64,000 nt of DNA. Origin: Anthropogastromicrobium sp052273485. GTDB lineage: Bacteria; Bacillota; Clostridia; Lachnospirales; Lachnospiraceae. Shown piece after piece: positions 1 to 7,170 of the stretch (its first letter is position 1; each line of letters begins with the position of its first letter). Location of the stretch: contig DAVZID010000001.1 of the NCBI GenBank assembly GCA_052273485.1, positions 85,374 to 149,373 on the forward strand, given 5' to 3'. The notes under the pieces were generated by a model, which did no database searches, had not been told where the DNA came from, and was given only the letters and a program-made list of their open reading frames with translations. The position numbers and the translations under genes were made by a program.

Positions 1-1
1 T

Positions 2-175
2 TATGTTACCTTCGTCGTACAGGTTCCGACTAGCATGACAAAGGAACAAAAGGAAGCATTGCAGGCATTTGACGAGGCAATGAACGGAAGACCAACTGCC
101 AATACAACTCCTAAGAAAAAGCATCCGATCAAGGATTTCTTTGAAAAAGAGAAAGATAAGGATAAGGATAAGTAA
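2..175 (+). CDS. dnaJ: DnaJ co-chaperone, C-terminal fragment (5' end outside window)
   Basis: Only the last 57 codons lie in the window; the open frame runs in from the left edge. The readable part has the pattern of the last beta strand and tail of DnaJ: a VQVP strand, then the helix SMTKEQKEALQAFDEAM. A lysine-rich tail with KDFFEKEKDKDKDK closes it. DnaJ is the cytoplasmic Hsp40 partner that delivers unfolded clients to DnaK and stimulates its ATPase. In Firmicutes it usually closes the hrcA-grpE-dnaK-dnaJ operon, and a terminator follows directly here, which fits. The call rests on a short piece, so another Hsp40-type protein is not fully excluded. Confidence 0.75.
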   Translation, partial: YVTFVVQVPTSMTKEQKEALQAFDEAMNGRPTANTTPKKKHPIKDFFEKEKDKDKDK

Positions 176-190
176 ATAGATTTAAGCAGG

Positions 191-243
191 GAGAGCTGCT
201 GCAAAATGGGTGTTATCACTCGTGGAGCGGCAGCTCTTTTTGG
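191..243 (+). terminator. Rho-independent terminator after dnaJ
   Basis: GAGCTGCTGC pairs with GCGGCAGCTC across a 24-base loop and is followed by TTTTT. It sits 15 bases after the dnaJ stop codon. Confidence 0.8.
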
Positions 244-262
244 GTACTGTTTTTGATTTATT

Positions 263-326
263 GGTTCACAGGGGAGTTTTACGAAGCGCCCACTCGGGGC
301 TGACGATAGGATAACATTCGTGAACC
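263..326 (+). repeat. Intergenic hairpin with GGTTCAC/GTGAACC ends
   Basis: GGTTCAC at 263 pairs with GTGAACC at 320, with an inner GCCC/GGGGC stem in the loop. There is no T-run, so it is not an obvious terminator. It lies just before the ribosome site of the next gene. A second hairpin with GTTCAC/GTGAAC ends is at 8201-8232. Confidence 0.45.
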
Positions 327-346
327 ATATAGTAGAAGGGAGAGAC

Positions 347-847
347 ATGGACACAATAGCAATACGAAAGGCACAGATGGCAGATCTCGATCAGATGATG
401 GAAATTTATGCTGAGGCAAAGCGCTTCATGGACAGCACCGGAAACACGACACAGTGGAAAAAAGGTTATCCAACGCGCAAAATGATTCAGACAGATATTG
501 AAAATGGCTGCAGCTTTGTGTGCACAGGAGAAGAGAATATTCCTCACGCAGCATTTAAATTTCTAGTTGGGGAAGACCCAACATATCGCGTGATTGAGCA
601 GGGTAGTTGGAAAAACAACAATACCTACGGAACCATCCATCGCGTTGCAAGCGATGGTACATTAAAGGGTGTCTTTTCAAAGATGGTAATCTTTTGTGAG
701 AAACTTTGTCCAGAACTGCGCGCCGACACACATAAGAACAATCACGTCATGCAGCATCTGCTTGAGAAAAATGGGTTCGAGCGCTGCGGCATTATCTACA
801 CAGACGACAGCTCGCCGCGATTCGCTTACCAACGTTGTGCACGATAA
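347..847 (+). CDS. GNAT family N-acetyltransferase
   Basis: A 166-residue cytoplasmic protein of the size and layout of a single-domain GNAT enzyme, which moves an acetyl group from acetyl-CoA to an amine. It opens IAIRKAQMADLDQMMEIY, the usual first strand and helix. A central VASDGTLKGVFSKMV segment is where acetyl-CoA is normally gripped, and LLEKNGFERCGIIY is the standard final strand-helix-strand. In place of the classical R/Q-x-x-G-x-G/A loop it has S-D-G-T-L-K-G, as in many Clostridial members. I chose ATG 347 because AGAAGGGAG lies just upstream; an in-frame GTG at 320 has no ribosome site. Substrate unknown; it appears to be a single-gene unit. Confidence 0.8.
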   Translation: MDTIAIRKAQMADLDQMMEIYAEAKRFMDSTGNTTQWKKGYPTRKMIQTDIENGCSFVCTGEENIPHAAFKFLVGEDPTYRVIEQGSWKNNNTYGTIHRVASDGTLKGVFSKMVIFCEKLCPELRADTHKNNHVMQHLLEKNGFERCGIIYTDDSSPRFAYQRCAR

Positions 848-908
848 AATATACTGCTCATAGGAATGATCGTAGCGTAGATTCGCAAGAACAAACATTC
901 GCAAACGA

Positions 909-937
909 TTGACAAATTATTGGAAGTATGCAATAAT
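909..937 (+). promoter_or_regulatory. Sigma-A promoter for the 978 gene
   Basis: TTGACA at 909-914, a 17-base spacer, and AATAAT at 932-937. It implies a start near 944, so translation cannot begin at the in-frame TTG at 909, which is the -35 box itself. Confidence 0.7.
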
Positions 938-977
938 AAGAAATAAGAAAAAATCCATCGAGGACAGGAGGTCGGAC

Positions 978-2138
978 ATGAATCGAAACAATTTGGACAA
1001 GCTATTTCAGAATTATATTGAAAGTTACAATGTATTGACGGATGCGGAACACGATGAATTTTATAAGTGGAGAGCAGTAAATCATTTTCAGCGCCATTGG
1101 GATCTGGAAGCAGGTGATTTTGGAGAAATGTTTAAACAGGCAATGGGGCAATCCTTTAATCTCATCAACAATAGTATTGTACAACCAACGAATGGAATTG
1201 TCTTTTTGTGTCAGCAGAATAAGGAAACAGAAGAACAAGTGCGGGAAGAATTTCGAAAGTTGCTTGCACCAGATGATGGAAATATAAGGGTACGACAGGA
1301 TCGGATAGATGCATTTGTCACAGCAATCAATGAAAAATTGCAAAAAGCTGCACCGGGTAAGTGGAAGTATGATCAGGATAGACGTTCGGTAATCATGTAT
1401 CTTGCCTTTATCGCACCGGATGATAATTTTATGTTTAAGTCAACAGAGGCAAAAGCGTTTGCCAATGGTTGTGAGTTTGGAGAAGACATCGGAAGTGGTC
1501 AGACGTTTCGGCTTGATGTATATTATCGGATGTGCAAAGAGTTGGCAGAGGAAATTAAAAAGAATGAGAAGCTGTGTGCGCTTTTAGAGGAGAAACTGCA
1601 AGGTGAAGCAAATGCAGACGAGGATAAAACAGATCCGGTTACAGAGCTTGCTGGTCGCTATACTATTTATGCGTATGATATTATGTACTGCGCAAATGCG
1701 TATAATCTTTATGGCAATATTCCGGTTCGCAAAAAAGCAAAGTTAAGCAGCATCGAACAGAAAAAGCTGAATCGAGAAAAGAGAATACAGGAGCTTGCCG
1801 CACAGCGCGATGAGACAAATGAGCAGCTCGAACAGATTGAGAAACAGATAGATGAGAATCGTATCCCAGATCTTGCAGGAATGACCGTAAAAAATATTCG
1901 TTATGGAGCAGGAACCGTAGCAGAACAAAATGGAAGGTATCTTACCGTTGAATTTCCTTCAGGTACAAAGAAATTTGTACTGCCGGATGCAGTAGCAAAA
2001 GGATTTTTAAAGATCGAGGATGCGGATACTATGCGCTACTTTGAAAAGATTGGCTCACTGACAGGAAGAAAAGAAAAATACACAAGAGAGATTGAAATGC
2101 TGACGACAGAGATTTCACGATTGAGTCAGATAAAGTAA
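978..2138 (+). CDS. Conserved protein of unknown function with coiled coil and CarD-like C-terminal segment
   Basis: A 386-residue soluble protein that I cannot assign to a named family. Residues 1-225 are mostly helical and acidic. Residues about 260-305 are a charged helix rich in E, K and Q, likely a coiled coil. About 306-365 has the pattern G-M-T-V-x-N-I-R-Y-G-A-G-T-V followed by a V-E-F-P-S-G-T-K-K-F strand. This resembles the small SH3-like barrels of CarD- or DUF3553-type proteins, often used for protein or nucleic-acid contacts. A second short coiled coil ends the protein. Start ATG 978 follows GGAGG and lies 40 bases downstream of a good promoter. A strong terminator follows, so it is a single-gene transcript. 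No function is proposed. Confidence 0.75.
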   Translation: MNRNNLDKLFQNYIESYNVLTDAEHDEFYKWRAVNHFQRHWDLEAGDFGEMFKQAMGQSFNLINNSIVQPTNGIVFLCQQNKETEEQVREEFRKLLAPDDGNIRVRQDRIDAFVTAINEKLQKAAPGKWKYDQDRRSVIMYLAFIAPDDNFMFKSTEAKAFANGCEFGEDIGSGQTFRLDVYYRMCKELAEEIKKNEKLCALLEEKLQGEANADEDKTDPVTELAGRYTIYAYDIMYCANAYNLYGNIPVRKKAKLSSIEQKKLNREKRIQELAAQRDETNEQLEQIEKQIDENRIPDLAGMTVKNIRYGAGTVAEQNGRYLTVEFPSGTKKFVLPDAVAKGFLKIEDADTMRYFEKIGSLTGRKEKYTREIEMLTTEISRLSQIK

Positions 2139-2158
2139 AAAATAAAACAAAAGAAATT

Positions 2159-2222
2159 AAACCTTACCGATTTTTTGCAATGTCGATGACATCACATTAC
2201 AAATGATCGGTAAGGTTTTATT
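2159..2222 (+). terminator. Terminator after the 978 gene
   Basis: AAACCTTACCGAT pairs with ATCGGTAAGGTTT around a loop of about 35 bases and runs into TTTATTT. The perfect 13-base stem begins 20 bases after the stop codon. Confidence 0.8.
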
Positions 2223-2283
2223 TGAGCATGATTTGAGTAGTATCTGAATCTTATTTGAGCATGATTTAAGTGCTATTTCAAGA
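2218..2283. repeat. Two direct copies of a 33-base unit
   Basis: TTATTTGAGCATGATTTGAGT at 2218 recurs at 2251 with one change. The period is exactly 33 bases. On the minus strand the unit falls inside the MATE remnant and encodes KSCSNK twice, 11 residues apart, so it probably arose by tandem duplication at the end of that old gene. Confidence 0.7.
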
Positions 2284-2397
2284 AATGGTGCATGAAAATA
2301 AAAATTGGATAAATATACAAACGGCAGAACCATCAGGTACATAAAAGTAATTTCCATGATGGAGCCAAAAGCGGCATCGCCGGCGGAACGATAGGTA
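2270..2397 (-). pseudogene. Remnant of a MATE-family transporter (C-terminal piece)
   Basis: On the minus strand the frame reads T-Y-R-S-A-G-D-A-A-F-G-S-I-M-E-I, then a hydrophobic F-M-Y-L-M-V-L-P segment, then F-Y-F-H-A-P-F. This matches the penultimate region of MATE drug/sodium antiporters, where R-S-G-G-D-T-x-F is followed by a membrane helix and a short F-H-x-P loop. Nothing recognisable precedes it in any frame, and the 33-base duplication follows it. I therefore read it as a decayed fragment of about 40 residues rather than a gene. The rest of the 2223-2614 gap holds only purine-rich sequence before the next ribosome site. Confidence 0.5.
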
Positions 2398-2614
2398 TCA
2401 TTCTGCGCCCAATTTCCCATTCGGTTACAGTGCGGCAATTGGAAGATAATTGAGGAACAATTGAAAAATAGATATTCGTCACGGGATACATTTTCTCTTG
2501 CTTAGGCCGTTCATTCGTGGTATTCTGGACGCATAAAGAAAAGATGAGAAGCAAAAAGGAAAAAGAAAACAAAGAAAATCAATCAAAATCAATAAAAAGT
2601 CAAGGAGAAAAAAC

Positions 2615-4186
2615 ATGGAAGAAAACAGAGAATCCCATGTGCAGGCAGATACCTGTACCCGATGGGGAATTTATGAGGTAGTACTTGAGGGACCAACGGA
2701 GGGCAATCCGTTTACCGAGCAGCGCGTAACGGGAACTTTCCACGGTGCAAATGAGACCGTATCATGCGAGGGTTTTTATGACGGGGATGGCATTTACCGT
2801 ATTCGCTTTATGCCTTCCTTTGAGGGCACATATCGCTATCAGATTCAGACTACATTTGGCAAAGAATGTGAAGGACATTTTACTGTTATAAAGCCAAAAG
2901 AGGGTGCTCATGGACCGGTGCGTGTTGCCAATACCTATCACATGGCCTATGAGGATGGCACACCATATTATTCAATCGGAACGACCTGCTATGTGTGGGA
3001 ATTACAAAGTGATGAGCTGATTGAACAGACTTTAGAAACACTCCAAAATAGTGCATTTAACAAGATTCGTTTTTGCATTTTCCCGAAGCACTATGATTAT
3101 AACCTGCGTGAACCGCGTTCCTATCCATATGAGGGTACCCCGATGGATTCGAGTGTGCTGACACCGGAAAATTTTGGAGACTATACTGGAAAAACTGAAG
3201 GCAATCATTGGGATTTCACACGTTTTAATCCGAAACATTTTCAGCACATCGAGACTTGTATTCGCCGTCTTGGTGAACTTGGAATCGAGGCGGATTTGAT
3301 TATGATGCATCCGTATGATCGCTGGGGCTTTTCCCAGATGACAAAGGAGCAGGATGATTTGTACTGGAACTATGCAGTTGCTCGCTTTAGCGCATTTGCC
3401 AATGTGTGGTGGTCACTCGCAAATGAGTATGATGTAATGCCACACAAGACGATTTGTGATTGGGAGCGCTACGCATCGATCTTGTGTGAAAAGGATCCGT
3501 ATCATCATATGCGCTCTGTACATAATTGCATTTCACTATATGATTTTTCAAGACCATGGATTACGCATTGCAGCGTGCAGCGAACGGATCTATACAAGAG
3601 TGCTGAGACGACAAATGAGCTTCGCGAGCGCTATCATAAGCCAGTCGTACTTGATGAGATTGCCTATGAGGGTGATATTCAGCATGGCTGGGGCAATCTG
3701 ACCGGAGAGGAGATGCTTCGTCGTTTCTGGGAGGCGGCGTGCAGAGGTGGCTATCCGGGTCACGGCGAGACCTATTTAAATAAGGAAAGTATTTTATGGT
3801 GGTCACATGGCGGTGTTCTTCATGGCGAGAGTCATAAGCGATTTGGATTTTTGTTGGATCGTTTAAAGGAAACGCCAGGTCTTGGCTTGATGCCGTATTC
3901 GCGTACCTGGGATGAGGTGTGCGCCGTGCCGCAGGAGATTACACCGGGAGAAGCAGAGTGTGGATGTAAGGAATACTATTTGATTTATTACAGCTTTATG
4001 CGCCCAACCTTCCGAGAGTTTCATTTCGATAATACATCCAAGTGGAGAGTGCGTGTGCTTGATACATGGAATATGACGATCGAGGACAGAGGTACCTTTA
4101 CTGGCAAGTTTAAGGTAACCCTTCCGGCAAAGCTGTATATGGCAGTGCAGATTTGGCGAAAGGGTTCAGTTTTGATTGATGAGTAA
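2615..4186 (+). CDS. Glycoside hydrolase-like protein with DUF5060, DUF4038-type TIM barrel and DUF5605 tail
   Basis: A 523-residue cytoplasmic protein with no signal peptide. Residues about 10-90 form a beta-sandwich of the DUF5060 type (WGIYEVVLEGPTEGNPF). About 105-420 is a TIM barrel of the DUF4038/apiosidase-like kind. It carries Y-S-I-G-T-T-C-Y-V-W, H-P-Y-D-R-W-G-F, a W-W-S-L-A-N-E-Y-D motif whose glutamate is the likely acid/base, and V-V-L-D-E-I-A-Y-E-G-D with the likely nucleophile. The tail from about 440 resembles DUF5605. Such proteins are found in loci for complex plant glycans and probably act on imported oligosaccharides. ATG 2615 follows CAAGGAG. It appears monocistronic; a glycan partner, the GH105 enzyme at 35291, lies 31 kb away. 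Confidence 0.75.
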   Translation: MEENRESHVQADTCTRWGIYEVVLEGPTEGNPFTEQRVTGTFHGANETVSCEGFYDGDGIYRIRFMPSFEGTYRYQIQTTFGKECEGHFTVIKPKEGAHGPVRVANTYHMAYEDGTPYYSIGTTCYVWELQSDELIEQTLETLQNSAFNKIRFCIFPKHYDYNLREPRSYPYEGTPMDSSVLTPENFGDYTGKTEGNHWDFTRFNPKHFQHIETCIRRLGELGIEADLIMMHPYDRWGFSQMTKEQDDLYWNYAVARFSAFANVWWSLANEYDVMPHKTICDWERYASILCEKDPYHHMRSVHNCISLYDFSRPWITHCSVQRTDLYKSAETTNELRERYHKPVVLDEIAYEGDIQHGWGNLTGEEMLRRFWEAACRGGYPGHGETYLNKESILWWSHGGVLHGESHKRFGFLLDRLKETPGLGLMPYSRTWDEVCAVPQEITPGEAECGCKEYYLIYYSFMRPTFREFHFDNTSKWRVRVLDTWNMTIEDRGTFTGKFKVTLPAKLYMAVQIWRKGSVLIDE

Positions 4187-4220
4187 AAAAATTATTGCTG
4201 CATAAAAAATAAATTGAACT

Positions 4221-4263
4221 TCAGGCAGTGGGAGATTTGTATTGTGCATCTTACCACTGCCTG
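4221..4263 (+). terminator. Hairpin after the glycoside hydrolase gene
   Basis: CAGGCAGTGG pairs with CCACTGCCTG. No T-run follows, so termination is uncertain. The loop and right arm overlap the first copy of the direct repeat at 4244, and the structure may be part of the downstream control region instead. Confidence 0.4.
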
Positions 4264-4276
4264 AGTGCATCTTACC
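4244..4276 (+). promoter_or_regulatory. Tandem 12-base repeats spaced 21 bases: candidate LytTR operator
   Basis: GTGCATCTTACC occurs at 4244-4255 and again, identical, at 4265-4276. The 21-base repeat distance places both on one face of the helix, as LytTR regulators need. The second copy ends ten bases before the predicted -35 box of the ABC-LytTR operon, an activator-like position. The binding protein is inferred to be the LytTR protein encoded at 6214. Confidence 0.5.
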
Positions 4277-4285
4277 CCGATTTGC

Positions 4286-4315
4286 TTGCCGCAGACTAGT
4301 ATTTTGCGCTATTCT
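4286..4315 (+). promoter_or_regulatory. Predicted promoter of the ABC-2/LytTR operon
   Basis: TTGCCG at 4286-4291, an 18-base spacer and TATTCT at 4310-4315. Both boxes are imperfect, which fits activation from the repeats immediately upstream. Confidence 0.45.
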
Positions 4316-4350
4316 TCTGTTAGAAAGCTTGATAGAGAGGAGTGCGCAGG

Positions 4351-5283
4351 ATGGAGGAAGATTTCATACAAAAAGATATAACGCAAACAAAAACGATGCA
4401 AACAAAATCAATGAAGGAAATCGAAATTCGAGTAAAAAACCTCAAAAAATATTTCAAAGAAATCAAGGCAGTGGATGACATCAGCTTTGAGGTGCAAAAG
4501 GGAGAACTGTTTGGATTTTTAGGTGTCAATGGCGCCGGAAAATCGACGACAATTCGCATGATGTGTACGCTGTTTTCTCCGACAGACGGAGAAATCTGGA
4601 TTGGTGGTCAGCAGGCTGGAAGACACGATGAGCAGATTCGTCAAAAAATTGGCGTGGTATGGCAGGAAAACGTGTTGGATGATCGACTTACGGTAAAGGA
4701 GAATTTGCAGGTGCGTGCTGCAATGTATCAGACAAAGTGGACTTGGCAGCGGGATCGCATTCAGACGGTTTGCGAAAAGCTTCATCTGGAAGATGTTTAC
4801 ACGAGGCGCTATGCAAAGCTATCCGGCGGTCAAAAGCGCCGATGCGAGATTGCAGCTGCATTACTCAATGATCCAGAGGTTTTGTTTTTGGACGAACCGA
4901 CGACGGGACTGGATCCGGCTACGAGAAAACAGGTCTGGAATCGTGTAGAATCGCTGCAGCGCGAGGATCAGGTGACGGTTTTTTTGACCACTCATTACAT
5001 GGAGGAGGCGGCAGTGGCAGGTCATATTGCGATCATTGATAAAGGAAAAATCTGTGAATTTGGAACACCGCAGGAATTAAAAATGCGCTATGCAAAGGAT
5101 ACGCTGACGTTGTATTATAAAGAAAAAGCACAACAGACAAAAACGTTTGATAATAGTATGGAGGCACTTCCAATTTTGAATCGTCTGGCAGATGAATTGG
5201 AGGGATTTGAGCTGCAGCAGGGCACAATGGATGATGTGTTTCTTGCCGTTACTGGAAAGAGTCTGAAGGGAGGCATACTATGA
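4351..5283 (+). CDS. ABC transporter ATP-binding protein (ABC-2/DrrA type)
   Basis: A 310-residue cytoplasmic ATPase that powers the membrane subunit encoded next. Walker A is GVNGAGKST near residue 60, the signature is LSGGQKRR near 155, Walker B is VLFLDEPT, the D-loop is GLDP, and the switch histidine lies in TTHYMEEA. The C-terminal 60 residues end VFLAVTGKSL, the tail seen in daunorubicin-resistance-type (DrrA) ATPases. ATG 4351 sits nine bases after GAGAGGAG; an in-frame GTG at 4342 touches that site and is not the start. It overlaps the permease by four bases. The operon also carries a LytTR regulator and DUF3021, a pairing typical of antimicrobial or stress exporters. Substrate not visible. 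Confidence 0.92.
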   Translation: MEEDFIQKDITQTKTMQTKSMKEIEIRVKNLKKYFKEIKAVDDISFEVQKGELFGFLGVNGAGKSTTIRMMCTLFSPTDGEIWIGGQQAGRHDEQIRQKIGVVWQENVLDDRLTVKENLQVRAAMYQTKWTWQRDRIQTVCEKLHLEDVYTRRYAKLSGGQKRRCEIAAALLNDPEVLFLDEPTTGLDPATRKQVWNRVESLQREDQVTVFLTTHYMEEAAVAGHIAIIDKGKICEFGTPQELKMRYAKDTLTLYYKEKAQQTKTFDNSMEALPILNRLADELEGFELQQGTMDDVFLAVTGKSLKGGIL

Positions 5284-6191
5284 GCGAAATAAGGGCAATG
5301 ACAAAACGAAATCTGTTGATTTATTTTCGAGATCGAGGTACGGTCTTTTTCTCCGTGTTGTCTGCACTCATTACATTGATTGTCATGGTTGTCTTTCTGG
5401 GATCGTCCTCCTCAAGCGGTCTGCTTGAAGCACTGAATCAATATGGAAGCAGCACGGCAGAGGAGAATGCAAAAAATGCATCGTGGCTAGTACAGCTGTG
5501 GATTATGGGTGGAATCCTTGGAATCAACAGCGTAACCGTTTCTATGACGGCGATCAGTGCGATGGTACAGGATGAGGAGCAGGGCAGACTTCGCGCCTTC
5601 TATGTGACACCTGCAAGTCGCTTAAATTTGTCTCTTGGTTATATTTTGGCTGCGTGGTGCAGCGGTATGGTGATTTGTCTTATTACACTTGCGGCAGGCG
5701 AGGTTTATTTTGCATTAAAAGGTGATCGAATGCTTGGTATGACTGAGATCTCAGCACTTACAGGCGTGATCGCGCTCAACGTATTTGTCTTTTCTGCGAT
5801 TGGCTATCTCATTGCGCTGTTTGTGCGTACCGGAGGCGCATGGAGTGGTCTGCTTACGGTAATCGGCACGCTTGTCGGCTTTATAGGGGGCACGTATATT
5901 CCGGTGGGGTCTATGTCTGCATGGCTGCAGAATACAGTGAAGTTTCTTCCTGTTATTCATGGAACTGCGCTGATGCGTCGCATCTGTATGCAGAAAGCGG
6001 CAAAGACAGTATTTGCTAGGATGCCAGATGAGGTACAGAAAATCTTTTTCGAGGAGATGGGTGTTATTCTTAAAAATGGCACAGAAGAAATTAGCATCGC
6101 AGGTCATATCCTGATACTAGTCGCATGGTCTGCTGTAGTTGTCGCTGTATCGGCTGCGTTTGCCAAAAAGAGACGGCTAAAAGATCGCTAA
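5280..6191 (+). CDS. ABC-2 type transporter permease
   Basis: A 303-residue membrane protein with six predicted helices in the ABC-2 layout. A helix near residues 20-45 is followed by a long outer loop, then helices at about 72-92, 112-140, 155-185, 200-225 and 270-295. The cytoplasmic motif DEEQGRLRAFYVTPASR after the second helix is the conserved coupling region of ABC-2 permeases. The start codon overlaps the ATPase stop in ATGA, so the two are translationally coupled and form one exporter. A drug, lipid or peptide substrate is possible; nothing in the sequence decides it. Confidence 0.88.
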   Translation: MSEIRAMTKRNLLIYFRDRGTVFFSVLSALITLIVMVVFLGSSSSSGLLEALNQYGSSTAEENAKNASWLVQLWIMGGILGINSVTVSMTAISAMVQDEEQGRLRAFYVTPASRLNLSLGYILAAWCSGMVICLITLAAGEVYFALKGDRMLGMTEISALTGVIALNVFVFSAIGYLIALFVRTGGAWSGLLTVIGTLVGFIGGTYIPVGSMSAWLQNTVKFLPVIHGTALMRRICMQKAAKTVFARMPDEVQKIFFEEMGVILKNGTEEISIAGHILILVAWSAVVVAVSAAFAKKRRLKDR

Positions 6192-6213
6192 GATAGAGAA
6201 TAGGGGGGATTTG

Positions 6214-6654
6214 ATGAAAGTAACAATACAGGAGTGTTCCCATGAGGAAGAGGAGGAAATTATTATTCGCTGTCGAGGAATTGATGAGCGAATTAGCCGC
6301 CTTTTGAAAGCACTTCAGACCGATCAGGAAAAGCTGACGGTGTTTGATGGAGAGAAGATGCATCAGGTATTGCTGCGCGATGTCTGCTATTTTGAGGCAG
6401 TCGATAAACGTGTATTTGCATGCATGGATCGTGAGGTATTTGAGATCCGGTTAAAGCTGTATGAGATCGAGCAGCAATACGGAAATGCAGACTTTTTTCG
6501 GGTATCCAAATCGGTCATCTTAAATTTGTCCAAGGTGGATCATTTTAGCCCAATGTTTCAGGGGCGTATGGATGCATGCATGACAAATAAGGAGCATGTC
6601 GTGATTTCCAGGCAGTATGTAGCGCTGTTAAAAAGCAAATTGGGTCTGAAGTAG
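6214..6654 (+). CDS. LytTR-domain DNA-binding regulator
   Basis: A 146-residue protein with a short N-terminal region (1-45) and a LytTR DNA-binding domain (about 46-146). Diagnostic stretches are V-L-L-R-D-V-C-Y-F-E-A-V-D-K-R-V-F, then F-F-R-V-S-K-S-V-I-L-N-L-S-K-V, then the terminal V-V-I-S-R-Q-Y. There is no receiver domain, so it is not a classical response regulator. ATG 6214 follows AGGGGGG; a TTG one codon earlier is not needed. It lies 22 bases after the permease and 16 before DUF3021. LytTR-DUF3021 pairs usually control adjacent transporters, and the tandem repeats at 4244 are a plausible site. Confidence 0.9.
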   Translation: MKVTIQECSHEEEEEIIIRCRGIDERISRLLKALQTDQEKLTVFDGEKMHQVLLRDVCYFEAVDKRVFACMDREVFEIRLKLYEIEQQYGNADFFRVSKSVILNLSKVDHFSPMFQGRMDACMTNKEHVVISRQYVALLKSKLGLK

Positions 6655-6670
6655 GAAAGGAGGAAAATGT

Positions 6671-7105
6671 GTGTCGAAGTTTGAATTTATTTTGAATAAA
6701 TTTTATGAAATTACGGTCTGGTCGCTGTTTGCGGCGATTATTATGACATTGGTAAGCGGAGGCGACGGTCTGATTCCGGCTTCTCTTCTATGGCAGATCC
6801 CATTTTTGTCATTTTTAGGTGCGCTTTCCTCTTTGATTTATCCATGGGATCGCAGTATGACGAGAAAAGAGTTTATCATTCGTATTGCAATTCATTACTT
6901 GATTATGAATGGAATCATACTTGGCGGCGGCAGTCTGTTTGGCTGGTTTAATATTCATGAGCCGCTGCAGGTTGTTTTTATGGCAGTAGCCGTTGCCATT
7001 ATCTTTTTTATTATTTCTCTGTACTCATGGACGAAAGGAAATCGAGAAGCACAAAAGTTAAACCAACGATTAAAAAAACGTAATGATAACGAGGATCGCG
7101 TATAA
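6671..7105 (+). CDS. DUF3021 family membrane protein
   Basis: A 144-residue protein with four predicted membrane helices (about 15-33, 42-60, 75-95 and 103-122) and a basic tail. It opens FEFILNKFYEITVWSLF, typical of DUF3021. This family is nearly always encoded beside a LytTR regulator like the one just upstream, and is thought to keep the regulator inactive at the membrane until a signal arrives. The start is GTG 6671, placed after AAAGGAGG; an ATG at 6667 is out of frame and hits a stop. It is the last gene of the exporter operon. Confidence 0.85.
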   Translation: MSKFEFILNKFYEITVWSLFAAIIMTLVSGGDGLIPASLLWQIPFLSFLGALSSLIYPWDRSMTRKEFIIRIAIHYLIMNGIILGGGSLFGWFNIHEPLQVVFMAVAVAIIFFIISLYSWTKGNREAQKLNQRLKKRNDNEDRV

Positions 7106-7114
7106 GTAAGATGC

Positions 7115-7143
7115 TTGCTATTTTCATGTTTCTGTACTATAAT
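7115..7143 (+). promoter_or_regulatory. Promoter of the PAP2-DgkA fusion gene
   Basis: TTGCTA at 7115-7120, a 17-base spacer, and a perfect TATAAT at 7138-7143. It gives this gene its own transcript and rules out the in-frame ATG at 7111 as start. Confidence 0.75.
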
Positions 7144-7170
7144 GACGACAGAAGCAAAGACAGGCAGGTG

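Noticed and set aside
909..977. Longer start for the unknown protein (TTG at 909)
   Set aside because: The TTG is part of the -35 box of a good promoter, and ATG 978 has the ribosome site.
2218..2283. Two 33-base repeats as a mini CRISPR array
   Set aside because: The copies abut in a 33-base period with no spacer of independent sequence, and no cas genes are present.
7111..7170. Longer start for the PAP2-DgkA protein (ATG at 7111)
   Set aside because: A promoter with TATAAT at 7138 lies inside this extension, so it would not be transcribed from there.
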